In this document: one piece after another, positions 1-12,862 of the stretch
Layout of the letters: each line of letters starts with the position of its first letter
Position numbering within the stretch: the stretch's first letter is position 1
NCBI GenBank assembly: GCA_019649035.1
Contig: BMAT01002802.1
Span: forward strand, 447,408-486,321
Length of the DNA: 38,914 nucleotides
Reading direction: 5' to 3'
Origin: Elysia marginata
Taxonomy: Eukaryota > Mollusca > Gastropoda > Plakobranchidae
Notes under the pieces: model-generated
Told to the model about the DNA's origin: nothing
The model's input: only the letters and a program-made list of their open reading frames with translations
Databases searched by the model: none
Translations under genes and position numbers: made by a program

Positions 1-557
1 TTTTTTTTGCTAATCAAAAGAATATAATAGCCATTAGCTTATGGCCCCTACTTTTTCTATTAAATTCAATTACGTGCAATGAAAAAGCCTCTTTCATTGC
101 CTACTACAGTATTTCTTAAGGTAGTACATGAAATCTATTTTATTAACCGCATCAGGCATCACGGATTTTAAGACATATTTTCTACTGACGTGCAGCACGA
201 GAAAGTTTTGAGTTTCTTGACACAAAAATGAAAACATTTGGCTTTTGTTTGAGGGGATACACGAAGATATTTTAAGTTGCTTCCGGTGTAGCGCGAACTA
301 ATCAACCAGAGATTGCAAAAAATACTGCTCAATGACAAGTATTGTATTCTTTTTACTAAGTCATTAGAAAGGTTTTGTGACACTGCTTTTTTAAATTCCT
401 GAGCGCATGACGGAACATTTATTTGATTTGTTATTTCAGTACCGTCCTAAAGCTGAGTCCCTTAACAGTGGCGTTCTTAGATTTATAACACAGCAGCTCT
501 AAGAACTCCAGAACGCCTGTGTAGATCTCTAATCATGACGTGCACCATTTCTTTCAG
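1..557. other. No confident gene
   Basis: This is AT-rich sequence with a T-run at the left edge. The only possible coding signal is the 20-codon frame after the acceptor at 439. The minus-strand frame at 168-383 has no protein-like features. Confidence 0.4.
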
Positions 558-834
558 GTCGCCTGGTAGCAGCCCTTCGGCAAGCATCACTGACTTTCGG
601 TTATCTCCCTTGTGTGGACGGACAACCCGAACTCCTGCCATCCACGAAAATCGAGCACTGGGTAGAAGTAAAGCGCCTCACAGACCTTCAACAGTAGCAA
701 GTGACGCAAAGTCGTCGCGCAGAACAGACGCCAAGCAAGCAACCCATAGCAAAAGACCCTCTTCAGTCACCGCTGATTTCAAATCGACATTCCCGGCGAG
801 TTTTTATATCGTGGACGAAGACGCAGTTTTATGA
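558..834 (+). CDS. Candidate terminal exon of an unknown plus-strand gene
   Basis: A good acceptor (ATTTCTTTCAG) at 557 precedes an open frame of about 92 codons to TGA at 832-834, in sequence clearly more GC-rich than its surroundings. The peptide is Ser/Thr/Arg/Ala-rich (for example SPGSSPSASITDFRLSPLCG) and ends FYIVDEDAVL, which suggests a disordered C-terminus. The other frames also stay open for part of the stretch, so coding is not proven. I do not recognise a family. A second acceptor at 439 opens a shorter frame of 20 codons ending at 502. No upstream exon is visible in the window. Confidence 0.3.
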
Positions 835-1702
835 CAGGAGACACCTACCTATGATGGAGTGCTGACCGCCTGGGTCTGACGCGTTGGGGTTGCTGCATGA
901 ACCTTCAACATCGCTTAGAGTAGTTCCACTTTGGCACTGAATAGTCTCTAAGCTTAGATTCAACATTTGAGTTTTTCTGCGTAACTACCTACCCCCACAG
1001 AAAAGCGCTCTGGAGGGTAGGCCTACACCTTTTTCACTTTTACACACAAAAGAGGTTCGTCACGCAATAACCCTATGAAAATTTTCTCCATCCTTGAGCG
1101 ACTCAATGATAAACTGCCTCCGTCCGCGAACCCTTTAACCAAGTGTTGAACTGGGCGCATTCACGCTTGTGTTTGTGATAACTCGATGTCAATTCTTAAG
1201 GGAGTGTGTTTCAAGAACTTCTCTGACAGTGGAAGAAAGCTTTTTCAAGAGATCTAGTTTTCTTGTCTTCAGTAAATCCTGATGATCTACGCAACGAAGA
1301 AAAAGGGATAGGCCAAACATACACTTCAAAAGAAACGGTGTTAATTGAATGTAGCAATCTAGAAGGCGCTGAGTAAGTTCATCTACATAAACAGATGATA
1401 TCAGATGCCATTGATGCTATTACTATACAACTTTATATTTATTATAAATCAAAAACTGTAAATCATTTTTATACTCCTATTCTCGCCAAAAGCTTTTTGT
1501 ATGATTGAAGTGCAATTAACGTATCGAAAGCTTCCCATATAAATCTCTGATATATATTTATTCACAAATGTATTTTTTCACTCTTCGTATTTAAAAAACA
1601 TGAACCCCTTGTAGGCGCTGGGACTACTAGTATCTCCTTCGTTTCACTGAACCTCGGTGGTCTTTCTACCCATAGAAAGATTTCTGAATTGACTATGTTT
1701 TC
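835..1702. other. No gene seen
   Basis: If the exon ending at 834 is real, this would be its 3' UTR. No plus-strand AATAAA was seen close to it. No coding frame or RNA gene was recognised. Confidence 0.4.
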
Positions 1703-1874
1703 ATTTAGGAATTTATATAACAGTAAAGCCATTGACTAGCTTCTGATTTAGGAATTTATATACCAGTAAAGTCATTGACTAGGGTTCTGATTTAGGAATT
1801 TATATAACAGTAAAGCCATTGACTAGGTTCGGATTTAGGAATTTATATAACAGTAAAGCCATTGACTGGGTTCT
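1703..1874. repeat. 43-44 bp minisatellite, four copies
   Basis: Four near-identical units beginning ATTTAGGAATTTATATA start at 1703, 1746, 1790 and 1833. They differ at a few positions, and the copy starting at 1746 carries a C and a T variant. There is no coding content. Confidence 0.93.
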
Positions 1875-3231
1875 AATATAGACTCAGTGGTGGAATCGGT
1901 GTTATTCAATGATTCCAACTTCGAAAACTGGATCCAGTGGAAAATGTTGACTGATCCGGTTTTCTTGTAGAATCACACTGGAACTCTATCTAATAATTAT
2001 TTAGTGATCCGCATTTGTGAGAGTTGACTTGAAAAGATAACCAAAAAAAGGACATTTTAAAAAACTGTGTGGTTGTAAAAAAATAGAAAGAGATCTCTCG
2101 ATTTGTATAAATCAAGCTCAAACTTATATTTGAGCCACAAAAATCTGAAGTTAGAAGCTTTCATTTGCATCTTTTCTTTTTTTTTAGTCTTATTGTTATC
2201 GGCATATTAAGTTACTTGATTCAAAGAGTCGGCCTTCGTTGGACAGCAAGAAAAGTCTGGACTTTTTTTGTGCATTGAGTTAACCTCATGAAAAGAATGA
2301 AATTTTAATTTGAATCTTATTGCAATAACGATAGACCATAATACTTAATATGACACTCTCTCGGGCTAAGGGAAAAGTTGTGAAAGTTTGAGGATCTCTA
2401 GAAAGCCAATTTTTGAGTTTATTTCAAGAAGTAGTTGCTTTTGTGATTCCCCGGACTTTCTAAACAAAACGAACCCACTTGGTACACAAAAACTTGATAT
2501 CTCTCTCTCCGCAGGTTGCCAAAGTTTGCAGTGCGAGGGAAATGTTCCTCCATATTAAAAGTCAAACCATGTAACGATGAAATTGTGTTGATGTATAGTT
2601 TTCAAAAACCTCTTCAACCTTTTAGTCTTCATCAACATTGAGAATGTTTGACTTATTTTGATAATGTATAAATACTAGATTATGTCAATTCACGATTATG
2701 TCTGGCGACAAGTTTTGAGAAGTCTGGTATAAATTTAAAATAGCGAATATGAAATTCAAGATTTAATATTTGTTAGTGTCTCTTGGTATTATTGTCTATA
2801 ATCATGCCAACATATCATAGACTGTATATTTCCAGTACATAAATACCGGTACATAAATTACATCTCTCACGTAAAACAAGTACTAACTTTTCAAAGATCA
2901 GTTCATTTTTAGATGTTTTTTTTTTTAATTTAAGAATGTGATTTACGTAAAGTATATGAATTAAGCAGGAGAAAATCCTGCAATGTCGCTTTATAAAAAG
3001 CTAAAACGAAACTTAAGTTGTATTAACACAAAACAGCTTTTTTAATGAAGAAAAGGCGTGAAAATTTCAATGCTTGCATAGAGCTCAACTTTTCTTCTCG
3101 TTCAGACATATACAATTTTTTTTCTCAGTTGATGGCAAGGCCGAAAGTACAATACGTCTGGGTTGATTAAATAGAGAGCCACTTTCTCTCTCCCGGCCTC
3201 TGTCGACCGAAAGTCGGCATAGCAAGAATCC
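1875..3231. other. No gene seen
   Basis: AT-rich unique sequence with short poly-T and poly-A runs. Nothing coding was recognised on either strand. Confidence 0.45.
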
Positions 3232-3675
3232 AAAGTTTTACTTTTCAAAGATACGTAAATGTAAATACAGAAGCTCGTGCTGAGAAATGGCATTCTCATT
3301 CTTTAAGAAGGTTGAACCTGAGATAGAAGAAAGTTTGGTCATAGGTGGTACCGGCTGGTACTGTCTCTTGATCAGCGGTGCCTTCTAAGGTGATTGTCTG
3401 GCCTGTAGAATTTGCCGCTTTTAACTTGACCCAGCACACCCGAGCGCGGGAATGAAAACTCCACTAAACTTCTGTAGGTAACTCTCTAAACCCTTAGAAC
3501 TCTCTGAACAGACTTCGAAATACGGCGGACAACCGCTTACACCGCAAAATGAAAACAGGAAAAGCTGATTTGTTTCAGACCTATAAGTGCGGCCTACGCT
3601 TAAACCTAAGTACGTTAGGTATGCGCACGAGCTTCTGTATATTTACATTTACGTATCTTTGAAAAGTAAAACTTT
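3232..3675. repeat. Long inverted repeat, 49/51-bp arms around 344 bp
   Basis: The arm at 3232-3280 is the reverse complement of 3625-3675, apart from a 2-nt insertion in the right arm. Weaker similarity continues a few bases outward. The spacer is GC-richer and has no convincing ORF. A fold-back transposon or MITE is likely; no target duplication was confirmed. Confidence 0.85.
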
Positions 3676-3829
3676 AGATTCTGCACAATAAACTGTAATG
3701 AACTTGTTTTCGGTTTGTCTTTATAACACCACAAATAGGCCCCGAGTATGAGGTGATTGAACTTTACAACGGTTTGTTGGTGGTTTGAATTTTAACGTCT
3801 CTTTTCAACTACAAGGTTATATCAGAGAC

Positions 3830-4070
3830 GGCGCTGGGGACAATTCAAAGCGTGCTGCCACACTGTGATGTAAGGACCGCTTGCATACACCACACCCAGT
3901 CACATTATCCTGACACCGGGCCGACTAGACTTAACACTAAATCCATAATGCCAGACACTAGGCAGATCAGCTGCGAATACCAATTTTAAAGTTCTTGGTT
4001 TGACTCTGCCGGGGATTGAACCACGCACCTCCCGATCTTTGAGCGAGTGTCTTACCACAGAGCCGGTACT
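3830..4070 (-). mobile_element. tRNA-derived SINE copy 1
   Basis: On the minus strand a tRNA-like head has an A-box-like TGGTAAGACACTCG (4057-4044) and a B box GGTTCAATCCC (4022-4012). Further along is the core GTCACATTATCCTGACACC (plus strand, about 3899-3917), shared with the element at 22.7 kb. The head does not form a complete, convincing tRNA. Outer boundaries are approximate. Confidence 0.7.
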
Positions 4071-4460
4071 TTACAACGGAATTCGACCAAGAGAAAAGAA
4101 GGAAGTGAGACTAAAGAGTAAAACTGAAAGACAAAGCTAAACTATGAGAGATTCTCAACAGAAGAAAATTAATAATTTGAGAGTTAAGAGAAAGTGTAGT
4201 AGTCTGAACTGGTGTAACTGAGGACTAGAATCAGAATATAAAAACTCTCATCTTCAACGCATCTCTGTTTTGTTACCTTTGGTTATGAGGATCTTAGCTC
4301 TTCAACATTTATTTTGGTTTTTAAGTAAACGCTTGACCATGGGCGATAGCAATGAATGTGAGCATGTTCAGTCGTGGAGTATCTGCAATGAGAACGTTTC
4401 CAAAAACTCTGCCCTTGTTTAGACTACAATCAGTTTTTGTTTGTTTATGTTTTTTTTTTT

Positions 4461-4502
4461 GCTTTGTCTTGGACTGCGATTTTTTGGTTATCCATCAACG
4501 TC

Positions 4503-4539
<37 letters not shown>

Positions 4540-4632
4540 TATTTTAGAAAATATTGGTTTTGATTTGTTTTGTTTTTGTATTTGTTTTTGTGCTTTGTCG
4601 TGAACTGCAATTCTCCAATTATCTCATTCAAT

Positions 4633-4684
<52 letters not shown>

Positions 4685-4690
4685 GAAAGA
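4461..4690. repeat. Diverged tandem duplication carrying two (AG)n tracts
   Basis: Two copies of a segment beginning GCTTTGTC-TG-ACTGC (at 4461 and 4593) each run about 45-50 bp into a GA microsatellite (about 4506-4537 and 4636-4690). The unique parts have diverged while the GA tracts remain nearly pure. Confidence 0.8.
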
Positions 4691-7600
4691 AAGGGATATT
4701 ATATAATACAAGATTGCAGAGGTTTTTTTTTATTCTATTTTAGGCGTATTGTTTATTCTGTTTCAAATTGCGTGATGGTTGTAGGCCTATGTCTTTACTG
4801 AATAAAACCTAATTCCCCTTTAAAAAAATTCATCATTTGTCAACCGTAGCCGTTCCTTTCAAGTTATCTTATGAAGAAATGATCTTTCTGTCGTGCAAGA
4901 TGAAGCGTGTTTATCAATAACCATACTGAAATCCGAAAAACAAAAATCTCGCCTCAGTGGATTGATTGTATGGTACACTTAAGTACGTTTTACTTATGAA
5001 ATGTTCGGTGTAAATACAGATGCAACCAAAAATTGTTCACATTTGTTTTATTTGTTGTTGTTGTTGGTTGATATTTTCAATTATCTTTGTAAATTAAAAT
5101 CTGAAAAATTAAACAACATAGAATGCATTATAAATCATAAATGCATTTAACTGTAACATTTGATGTAAAACAGAGAACTGCCATAAATTAAAAAGTATGG
5201 TTTTTGTTCAGTGTGGTTTTTTTAAATTTTGTTTTGTTATTCCCTAATTGTTCTTTTTTAATAGCCATCTAGATTTACTCAAAACTAGTTTTGTTTAAAA
5301 TTAAGGACAACTGTACTGTCTAAAATAAGAAGCAGCGGTTACAGCAGATGTGATGTGCTTAAACGTTTTTATTAACTTAAATACTAAACAAGACAAGATC
5401 AAGTGACTTTTAAAAAGCCTGCTTCTTGCAAAGATTTTCAATGAAATCGAGATTGAATTGATTCAACTGTTCACCAGTTGATGAAAGAAAGGTCAAAACT
5501 TTGAGCCTTTCAGCACAGCAGTTGTATGTGTTTATTAACTTGGATTATCGTTGCAAGTTCCTTTTGTTTTCTATAATACAGCCAGTACAAAGAATACCTT
5601 GGAACGGTCTACTGAAATAAAGTAGAAGTTACAGACATTTATGGTTTTTTGTCGTGATGAAAGAATGTGATTGTAATTGGAATTTTTCAGTCAACTGAGC
5701 CTACACATCTGACTTCACTTGAATACTGTAGTCTGTACACATTCTTCGCTTGTGTCTTTAGCCTTTAACTAATTTGTTAGTGTGTTCACGTTAACTTGTC
5801 CTTTTTCATCTGTTAAAAGTGTTTATTTCATTGTATTTAAAACAATTTGTCCCTGTCAATTTCAATGTATGGAGAGGTAACATTTTCTTTTTGAACACCT
5901 CCATGGTATTGTTCTCCTCTTTACATCAACTAATCTTACAATCTCAGAAAAAGGTTTTTGTTATAATAAGAATACTGATATGATATAGATAATAATCAGT
6001 AACAACAATAATAATACATGTATCATAAAAATATAAAAGGCCTCACTTACAGTCTGGATTTTAGTCAGAATCGAGATGACATTTTATAATTCCTCTAAAT
6101 TTTGTCAAACGGCAGATAAGATGATGGGGCAGCATGACTCAGTGGTTTGCATTACTGAATACTAACACTAGCATTCTCAAAATGTTTAACGTTCCAGCAA
6201 AAGGTGGTGACTTTAGCACACAAATTAAATTTTGTTGCTGTGCTCCAATCTTTTTGTGTCCATATTCCAATAAAAGTTAATACAAGTTAAGAGGCAGATG
6301 TTAGTATTGATTTTTAAAAAAAATTTGTAGACATTTTCAAGAAACTTGCCTTAAAATGAGGTAGCACGTTGCTCTTCCCCAACCCTCTTGATCTTTTGCC
6401 ACTGCAAGGAATTGTTGTCTCTCCAATCTTGTACTGTTTTTATTCCATCAACATTCCTCCCCCCCTCCTTCTTTGCTGATATTCTCTTTTCAAATTCCAT
6501 GTTCTATTTCTACAAGTTTAAGATGTCACTTCTTATCAACTTACATTGACAGTATTACTAGGTTTTTTTTTTTGTTCTTTTGGTTTTTTTAGATCTCAAT
6601 ATCCGAGGCTACGATTCAAATATTCACCAAATTAGGGTTTATTCCAGCACCATTATTTTTTTATTGTATTGACATATTATTTTGCCTAGCAAGACACTCT
6701 CTTAACAATGACTGCAACAAGTATAAAAATTTGTCCAACCCTAGCAAAACTTGTAAAATATCAACAATGGTATTTGAAAAAAAAAAATAACACTAACACA
6801 CAGACTTAGTCTACGAAAACTTTAACAAAACACGAAATTTAGGTAACGGGTAATATTTTATTTCTTTTCAGCAGGTGAAATAGTTAAAAACTTCATGAGT
6901 TTTTAATCAAAGAAGGTAACAGACAGATTAATCAAATTGAAAGTAGGAACAATGTAACTTACTCAACATGTAAATCTTTAAGACCTTAAGGGAAAATATT
7001 TTAGTCTAGAGACAAAATGAAAAAAAAACATACTAGTACAAAATTTACCACATGAGTGATGGTGTCACACATGGTGAGGTTATGACATAACTATAGGGAC
7101 AGGCATTTAAACACAAGCCTCTCCATACCGGAGAAAGTTTAAAACTTGCATGCTCACTAAACAACCTGTTTCAAACACCACTTCACTTCACTTATGCAAT
7201 CCTTGTCTATAATTTTTTTCAGCTTTCATAAACGTTTTTCTAGTTTAACAGATAAACATTTATGTACCTTTATTTATACCGCTGTGCCAAGGCAGGGCAA
7301 CGCATCTACGAACATTTTTTATCTCCATTAAAATCGACAAGCATACCCATTCTGCATCTATTGTCAATGGCAGAAAGACGCAAGTGCCCACTAACAAGGG
7401 AAGTTTCACTGCGGCAAATACACATTAATTTACTGGCCATAACATAAATAATCTTAAGCTTTCGCGGTTTGCGCAAAACCATAAAAAAGGCAGCTAGTTG
7501 CTCTGCCTTGCCATGACAGTGCAAATATTTCTTAAACAATTTTTACAGTTCAAATTTGCCAGAAAAAAGAACTTGCTTCATCTGAAAAGGGAAATTTGGC

Positions 7601-9950
7601 AATTTAATAGATCTATCTCAATCATAACTGAAGGTCTACTTTCATTTGTTACAACTTTTTTCAAAACTAATCATTTAGTAAAAATTGTTCAGATCTACTG
7701 TCTAGGAAACATCAATATACCAGCTTATGCCTTATGGTTGAATCAGTGCAAAATCTTTAATATTTTACTCACAAGGAGGATTTTACAAACAAGAAAAACA
7801 AAAGTTTTGTACTAAAAAAAATACTTGATAAATTGGCACAAATTAATTGTACACATTATGTCTCATATTTTCTGAATTTTTGGCATGAAGTTTTCAACAA
7901 CTTAACAGTTACTTACATTACCCTCCTGAGTGCCAGATCTAAATGTGAGGTTTAAACCGAAAAAATCCCAGTATTTTTATCTTCTTGACTAATCTAATGT
8001 TGATTAGGGTAAAACTAAGTCTACTGCAACAATATCAAATTCCATAGAATGCAGCAATATCATGCCAAACCTGTATTCAAGAGTGCATTAAATAAACCAG
8101 GAATAGAGTATGTCAACAGCCGACATAGGCTCACCCATTGCAGGAAGAATAATGCTCTCAACAAGTTAAAATGACTGAGAATTCTAACCAACTCTTGTAT
8201 TTTTTTTTCTAGTAATGAAAACAGCCGCTATCATATTTTCTTTAAGGTAATATATGCAGACGCTATGATTTGATGTCAGATTATAATTAGTTGATATGAG
8301 ACTTAATCTTATCACCAATTTCAAATGTATTTACACTAAGTTAAATTTTAACAGTTACACTTCTTCTAATCAATTTCAATGGTTTGAATGAAATGCAAAA
8401 AAATGCAGTCTAACCAGCACCTCCACCTCCCTAATACACTGGTAGATATTTTTGGGTAAATAGATTTTTAACTAACAAGTAATACATACATCATCTGCTT
8501 ACTTTACCTCTATGGTGGTTAATGGTATAGGTTCAACACCAGCTAAGCTTAGGGTTAACAAATTGAAATCATTCTAAATCTAGGTCTAAATTGAAAGTAC
8601 CTCTTCAGTTTGCGAGGATCCAACTGCATTCAAAACAATTTAAAGAACACTTACACCCATACTTTCAGGTTGGCTATGCAAGTTCTGTAACTCATGATGG
8701 TAAAACATCAATGAACACCTTGCTACTATACTTCCCTTATACTCCACTCATATTGACATTTTCACTTCTCGACCTATCTTGCTATGATGAAATTTTTTCA
8801 TCTATAGTTTTACTTAACGATTCCTCTCAAATCGAATTTTCCTTCTACTTTTTTAGCTTTATCGACATGCTGATTACTGAATTTATTAAAAAGACATTAA
8901 AAAAAAAACCAAAAAGGTAAAGAAAGGACCAACAAGTTAAGGCTTTGTTAAAAATGATTCCATTAATTAAAAATAAAAAAAGAAAGACCTCCGTAAGCAT
9001 GTCGATATGTAAGCGGATTACACTGTACATTAGAGTCGGTGAGGAAAAGTCGAGGTAGTAAAGATAAACAAAACATTTTGCCCTTCCTCTCTCAGAGCTC
9101 ACATATCTCAAGCACTCAATAAATATTTTCTCTATAGTACACTACACTACTGTCCCTCTTGTGAGCATAATCTGCAGTATCAAATGTAAACTACTTACAT
9201 ATTTACAAACGAAAATCATGAGTTCACCAAACTCCGAGGAATGAAGTCAAATGGGAATGGGAAAATTTACAAAGATCTTAACTAATGTAAAAGGAAAAAA
9301 GAAAATTATAATGCCAGTGGATTCCTAAAAAAGAATTACGGTCATTATTTACTCTTAATTGTGGGGTCTTCAAATATGAATCTGGCTTTGGTTAAAAGAT
9401 GCGTTTTGCCCCTATAATGTATGAAAACAAAATTTTGAAAAACACCGATTCACTTTTAAAAAAATATTTCTCAAAAGAGAACGGTCATAAACGTATTTGT
9501 TTCAAACCGATCAATAATACTTCTCTCTAGGAAAATGCTATGAAAAAAGAACATAGGAAGAAAAGCCTAAACCTCCCTTGTACAACGTTGTTATCTTGTA
9601 TAAACCTCATATAAATATCTTTCTAAAATTCTTATCTTATATTTGCTTTTAGATCAGGTTACTACATACAATGCAGTGCGTCTTTTTTTTTCCATTTAAT
9701 AAAGCAGTAAAGTTCAAAAACCTGTTGCAGCTACTTTACTTGAAAGAAGGCAGTTGGAACTTAGGTAATTCAACAGATGTGAGAGGATTGACTAGATTAA
9801 TATGGGAGACAATTTGAACAAATCTCTATCCTTGCCTGTCTTTAAAACATCATTGCATCATCATGACAGTTTTAAAAATTTAAGCATCAACATTTTCAAT
9901 TAATATGAACAGCAAAACACACTGCATGATTCATACAAAAAAATGAAAAT
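4691..9950. other. Gene-free AT-rich stretch
   Basis: Only short chance ORFs occur (such as 7498-7815 and 8591-8920), with AT-driven codons and no domain. Plus-strand AATAAA hexamers occur near 4801, 5616 and 6269 but cannot be tied to a gene. Confidence 0.5.
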
Positions 9951-10007
9951 ACGAAAAAAAAAAAAAAAAAGAAAAAAAAGAAAAAAAAGAAAAAAAAGAA
10001 AAAAAAA
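9950..10007. repeat. A-rich satellite, period 9 (A8G type)
   Basis: A long A-run passes into four or five repeats of G plus eight A. It is simple sequence and may be a decayed retroposon tail. Confidence 0.85.
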
Positions 10008-10894
10008 TGCCTTTCAGCAGTCACACTGGTAATACTTCAGATGATACATATGGAAAAAGGCAATCACTCTAAAGCCTGAGTACAAAGTAGGTGGTACGTG
10101 TGAGCTCACACTTTCCACAGCACCTAATACATACATTATACATCACCAGTCATCGGTCTAGTTAAATAACCTACTAAAGATCCACATGTTCAAACTATTT
10201 TAACAGAACGGGATCTATTGTCCCTGGATTTGTCAACAGATGAAGGCATTCCAGGCAAAATAAGATAGACATGTTTCGTATAAAAGTTTCTATAAAGGTC
10301 AAGTATTCTACATCAGCGTTTCAACAACAACAAAGAGTTCAATTTAACAAGCATCTCTCATCACAGATATACATGGAGGAAATTTGAACATGGAAAGAAG
10401 ATATATATAAAATGTTTTCAGTGAAGTCTAAAATTTAAAACAAAACTCAAACATGTAATTCAATGTCATTAAATTTCAAACCATTCTTGCTTTTTCAAAC
10501 ATCATGCTCAAACCGATGTAAGTAATTAGTACTTGCGTTGCATAAGTCAAAATGCTGAAAATACTCTGGGATAAACAAGATCATAAATTTGTCTTGCTTT
10601 GTCACAGGCAACAATGAATGTTTTCAACAAGTTCAACAAAAATAAAGACAATGCCATGTATACAACAAAATCTCTGTAGAATAAAGCACGGGTAATAAGT
10701 TAGAATTCCCTCTTTAACATCTTCAATGCCTCTATATATATATACCCTAAAGTGCCAGGAGGATCTTTGCGTGAGCTGTCTGAAGCCATGTTTACAAAAC
10801 AAACTTGTCACAAAAAATGCAAAGATGGCTGCTTCAAATTTCCTGGAAATGGTCTAAGGGACATCACCCAACAGTACGAAACAGGTTTCAAGCC

Positions 10895-11017
10895 TTAACT
10901 CTCTTAGACGTCCCAAACAGTTATGTTGTCATATGCCCGGAACTGTACCGGGCACATGGCACTCTAGAGACATGTATAGGCCCGGAACAGTTCCAGGCCG
11001 GGCACTCAAAGGGTTAA
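10895..11017. mobile_element. Small TTAA-flanked MITE, piggyBac-like
   Basis: TTAA at 10895-10898 and 11014-11017 enclose about 115 bp with imperfect inverted ends (right end CCCTTTGAGTGCCC on the minus strand, left end CTCTCTTAGACGTCCC on the plus). The inside is GC-rich and has two palindrome-like blocks, GCCCGGAACTGTACCGGGC and a similar one at about 10979-11002. A TTAA target is typical of piggyBac; the family call is tentative. Confidence 0.5.
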
Positions 11018-11099
11018 TGACAAAGACCTACATCTAAACAGCGAGGCAGAAGCCATATTATTTACTACCCAGAGACTAAATTTTCAAGCTTACTACTGC

Positions 11100-11891
11100 N
11101 NNNNNNNNNNNNNNNNNNNNNNNNNNNNNNNNNNNNNNNNNNNNNNNNNNNNNNNNNNNNNNNNNNNNNNNNNNNNNNNNNNNNNNNNNNNNNNNNNNNN
11201 NNNNNNNNNNNNNNNNNNNNNNNNNNNNNNNNNNNNNNNNNNNNNNNNNNNNNNNNNNNNNNNNNNNNNNNNNNNNNNNNNNNNNNNNNNNNNNNNNNNN
11301 NNNNNNNNNNNNNNNNNNNNNNNNNNNNNNNNNNNNNNNNNNNNNNNNNNNNNNNNNNNNNNNNNNNNNNNNNNNNNNNNNNNNNNNNNNNNNNNNNNNN
11401 NNNNNNNNNNNNNNNNNNNNNNNNNNNNNNNNNNNNNNNNNNNNNNNNNNNNNNNNNNNNNNNNNNNNNNNNNNNNNNNNNNNNNNNNNNNNNNNNNNNN
11501 NNNNNNNNNNNNNNNNNNNNNNNNNNNNNNNNNNNNNNNNNNNNNNNNNNNNNNNNNNNNNNNNNNNNNNNNNNNNNNNNNNNNNNNNNNNNNNNNNNNN
11601 NNNNNNNNNNNNNNNNNNNNNNNNNNNNNNNNNNNNNNNNNNNNNNNNNNNNNNNNNNNNNNNNNNNNNNNNNNNNNNNNNNNNNNNNNNNNNNNNNNNN
11701 NNNNNNNNNNNNNNNNNNNNNNNNNNNNNNNNNNNNNNNNNNNNNNNNNNNNNNNNNNNNNNNNNNNNNNNNNNNNNNNNNNNNNNNNNNNNNNNNNNNN
11801 NNNNNNNNNNNNNNNNNNNNNNNNNNNNNNNNNNNNNNNNNNNNNNNNNNNNNNNNNNNNNNNNNNNNNNNNNNNNNNNNNNNNNNNNNNN
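11100..11891. other. Assembly gap, 792 N
   Basis: A run of N, followed directly by an A-run at 11892-11910. The gap may hide a repeat or retroposon. Apparent reading frames across it are meaningless. Confidence 1.
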
Positions 11892-11910
11892 AAAAAAAAA
11901 AAAAAAAAAA

Positions 11911-12594
11911 GCAAAGCAAAAGATTACTTTGGCAGTTTTTGTAGTATAGATTTCTGGTATGACCATTCAATCAAGGACTCCCTCTGACTATTGGCATGTT
12001 CATTCAAAGATTAACAAATTAAGTAGTTGAAGACAGTTTGTAGCCCATCACCATTAGCATGACTTAATTTTCAAATCATAAACAAATAAAGTCAGAAAAC
12101 TACAACTACAAACATATTATTACAGTACTTTTCTCAAACATTACATTTTGATTCAACAAGCAGGGGATTCTTGAAGAGCCTATCATTAATGATAACTTTG
12201 TGGAGATCCAAGCAAACAGGTTATCATGTCTTGCAACCAGTCTGAATGAGTCAGTTGTCACCATTTTGTCCATACAAATTTGAACTATGTGATTTACTGT
12301 GTTGTCAAACAAAACATAATCTCATGAAGTCATCAAAATTATATAGAAATTTATCAATTATTGATTCAAATAAAAGTCTGATCTACTTTTACTTCAAATG
12401 GTGTTTCTTGATAATTTTGACATCTAAACATTTGGACTAGTTACAAGACATGGCAGGGAGTTGAAAGGTACAATTAATTATATAAGCATTGGCATAAGTG
12501 TAAAGACCTGTAGAACTGCATAGAACTTAAATTATTTTGAAAACCAGTTTGTTTCTTACTTTTCATTTGGATTTAGCTAACTCATTACTAAGGA
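11911..12594. other. Intergenic AT-rich sequence downstream of Rfx
   Basis: Two overlapping short ORFs (12106-12312 and 12246-12440) lie on opposite strands and look like chance. No repeat or RNA gene was recognised. Confidence 0.45.
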
Positions 12595-12862
12595 TTTATT
12601 AGGCTTGAAAACAAAACAGACAAAAAAAATATGCAAGCATCACTGATTTGCATGCTTAATTAAACAAACAAAAAATACCAGTTTCATAACTAACAAACTT
12701 TACTTAACCAAATCAAGCGTTTATCATTCTAGAATATTCATGAGCTGTACATAAGACACAACCATTCTGTCTAGATATATATATATATATTTATGAATAT
12801 GTATGTAAATCCATTTTAACATTTTTCTCGTAGAACTTTTGAACACAAACAACTGCACCAGA
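12595..12862 (-). terminator. Rfx: Rfx 3' UTR with candidate poly(A) signal at 12600-12595
   Basis: Downstream of the stop the minus strand is AT-rich non-coding sequence that includes a short (AT)n tract near 12776-12790. The first canonical AATAAA on this strand is at 12600-12595, giving a 3' UTR of roughly 280-300 nt. The true cleavage site cannot be seen. Confidence 0.45.

Noticed and set aside
4004..4068. Possible tRNA gene on the minus strand
   Set aside because: A and B boxes are present, but the arms do not pair convincingly and the sequence continues into a SINE core.
7262..7815. Overlapping ORFs on both strands
   Set aside because: Short, AT-driven, with no domain and no splice or promoter context.
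11065..11970. Three long minus-strand ORFs of about 270-300 codons
   Set aside because: They consist almost entirely of the N gap.
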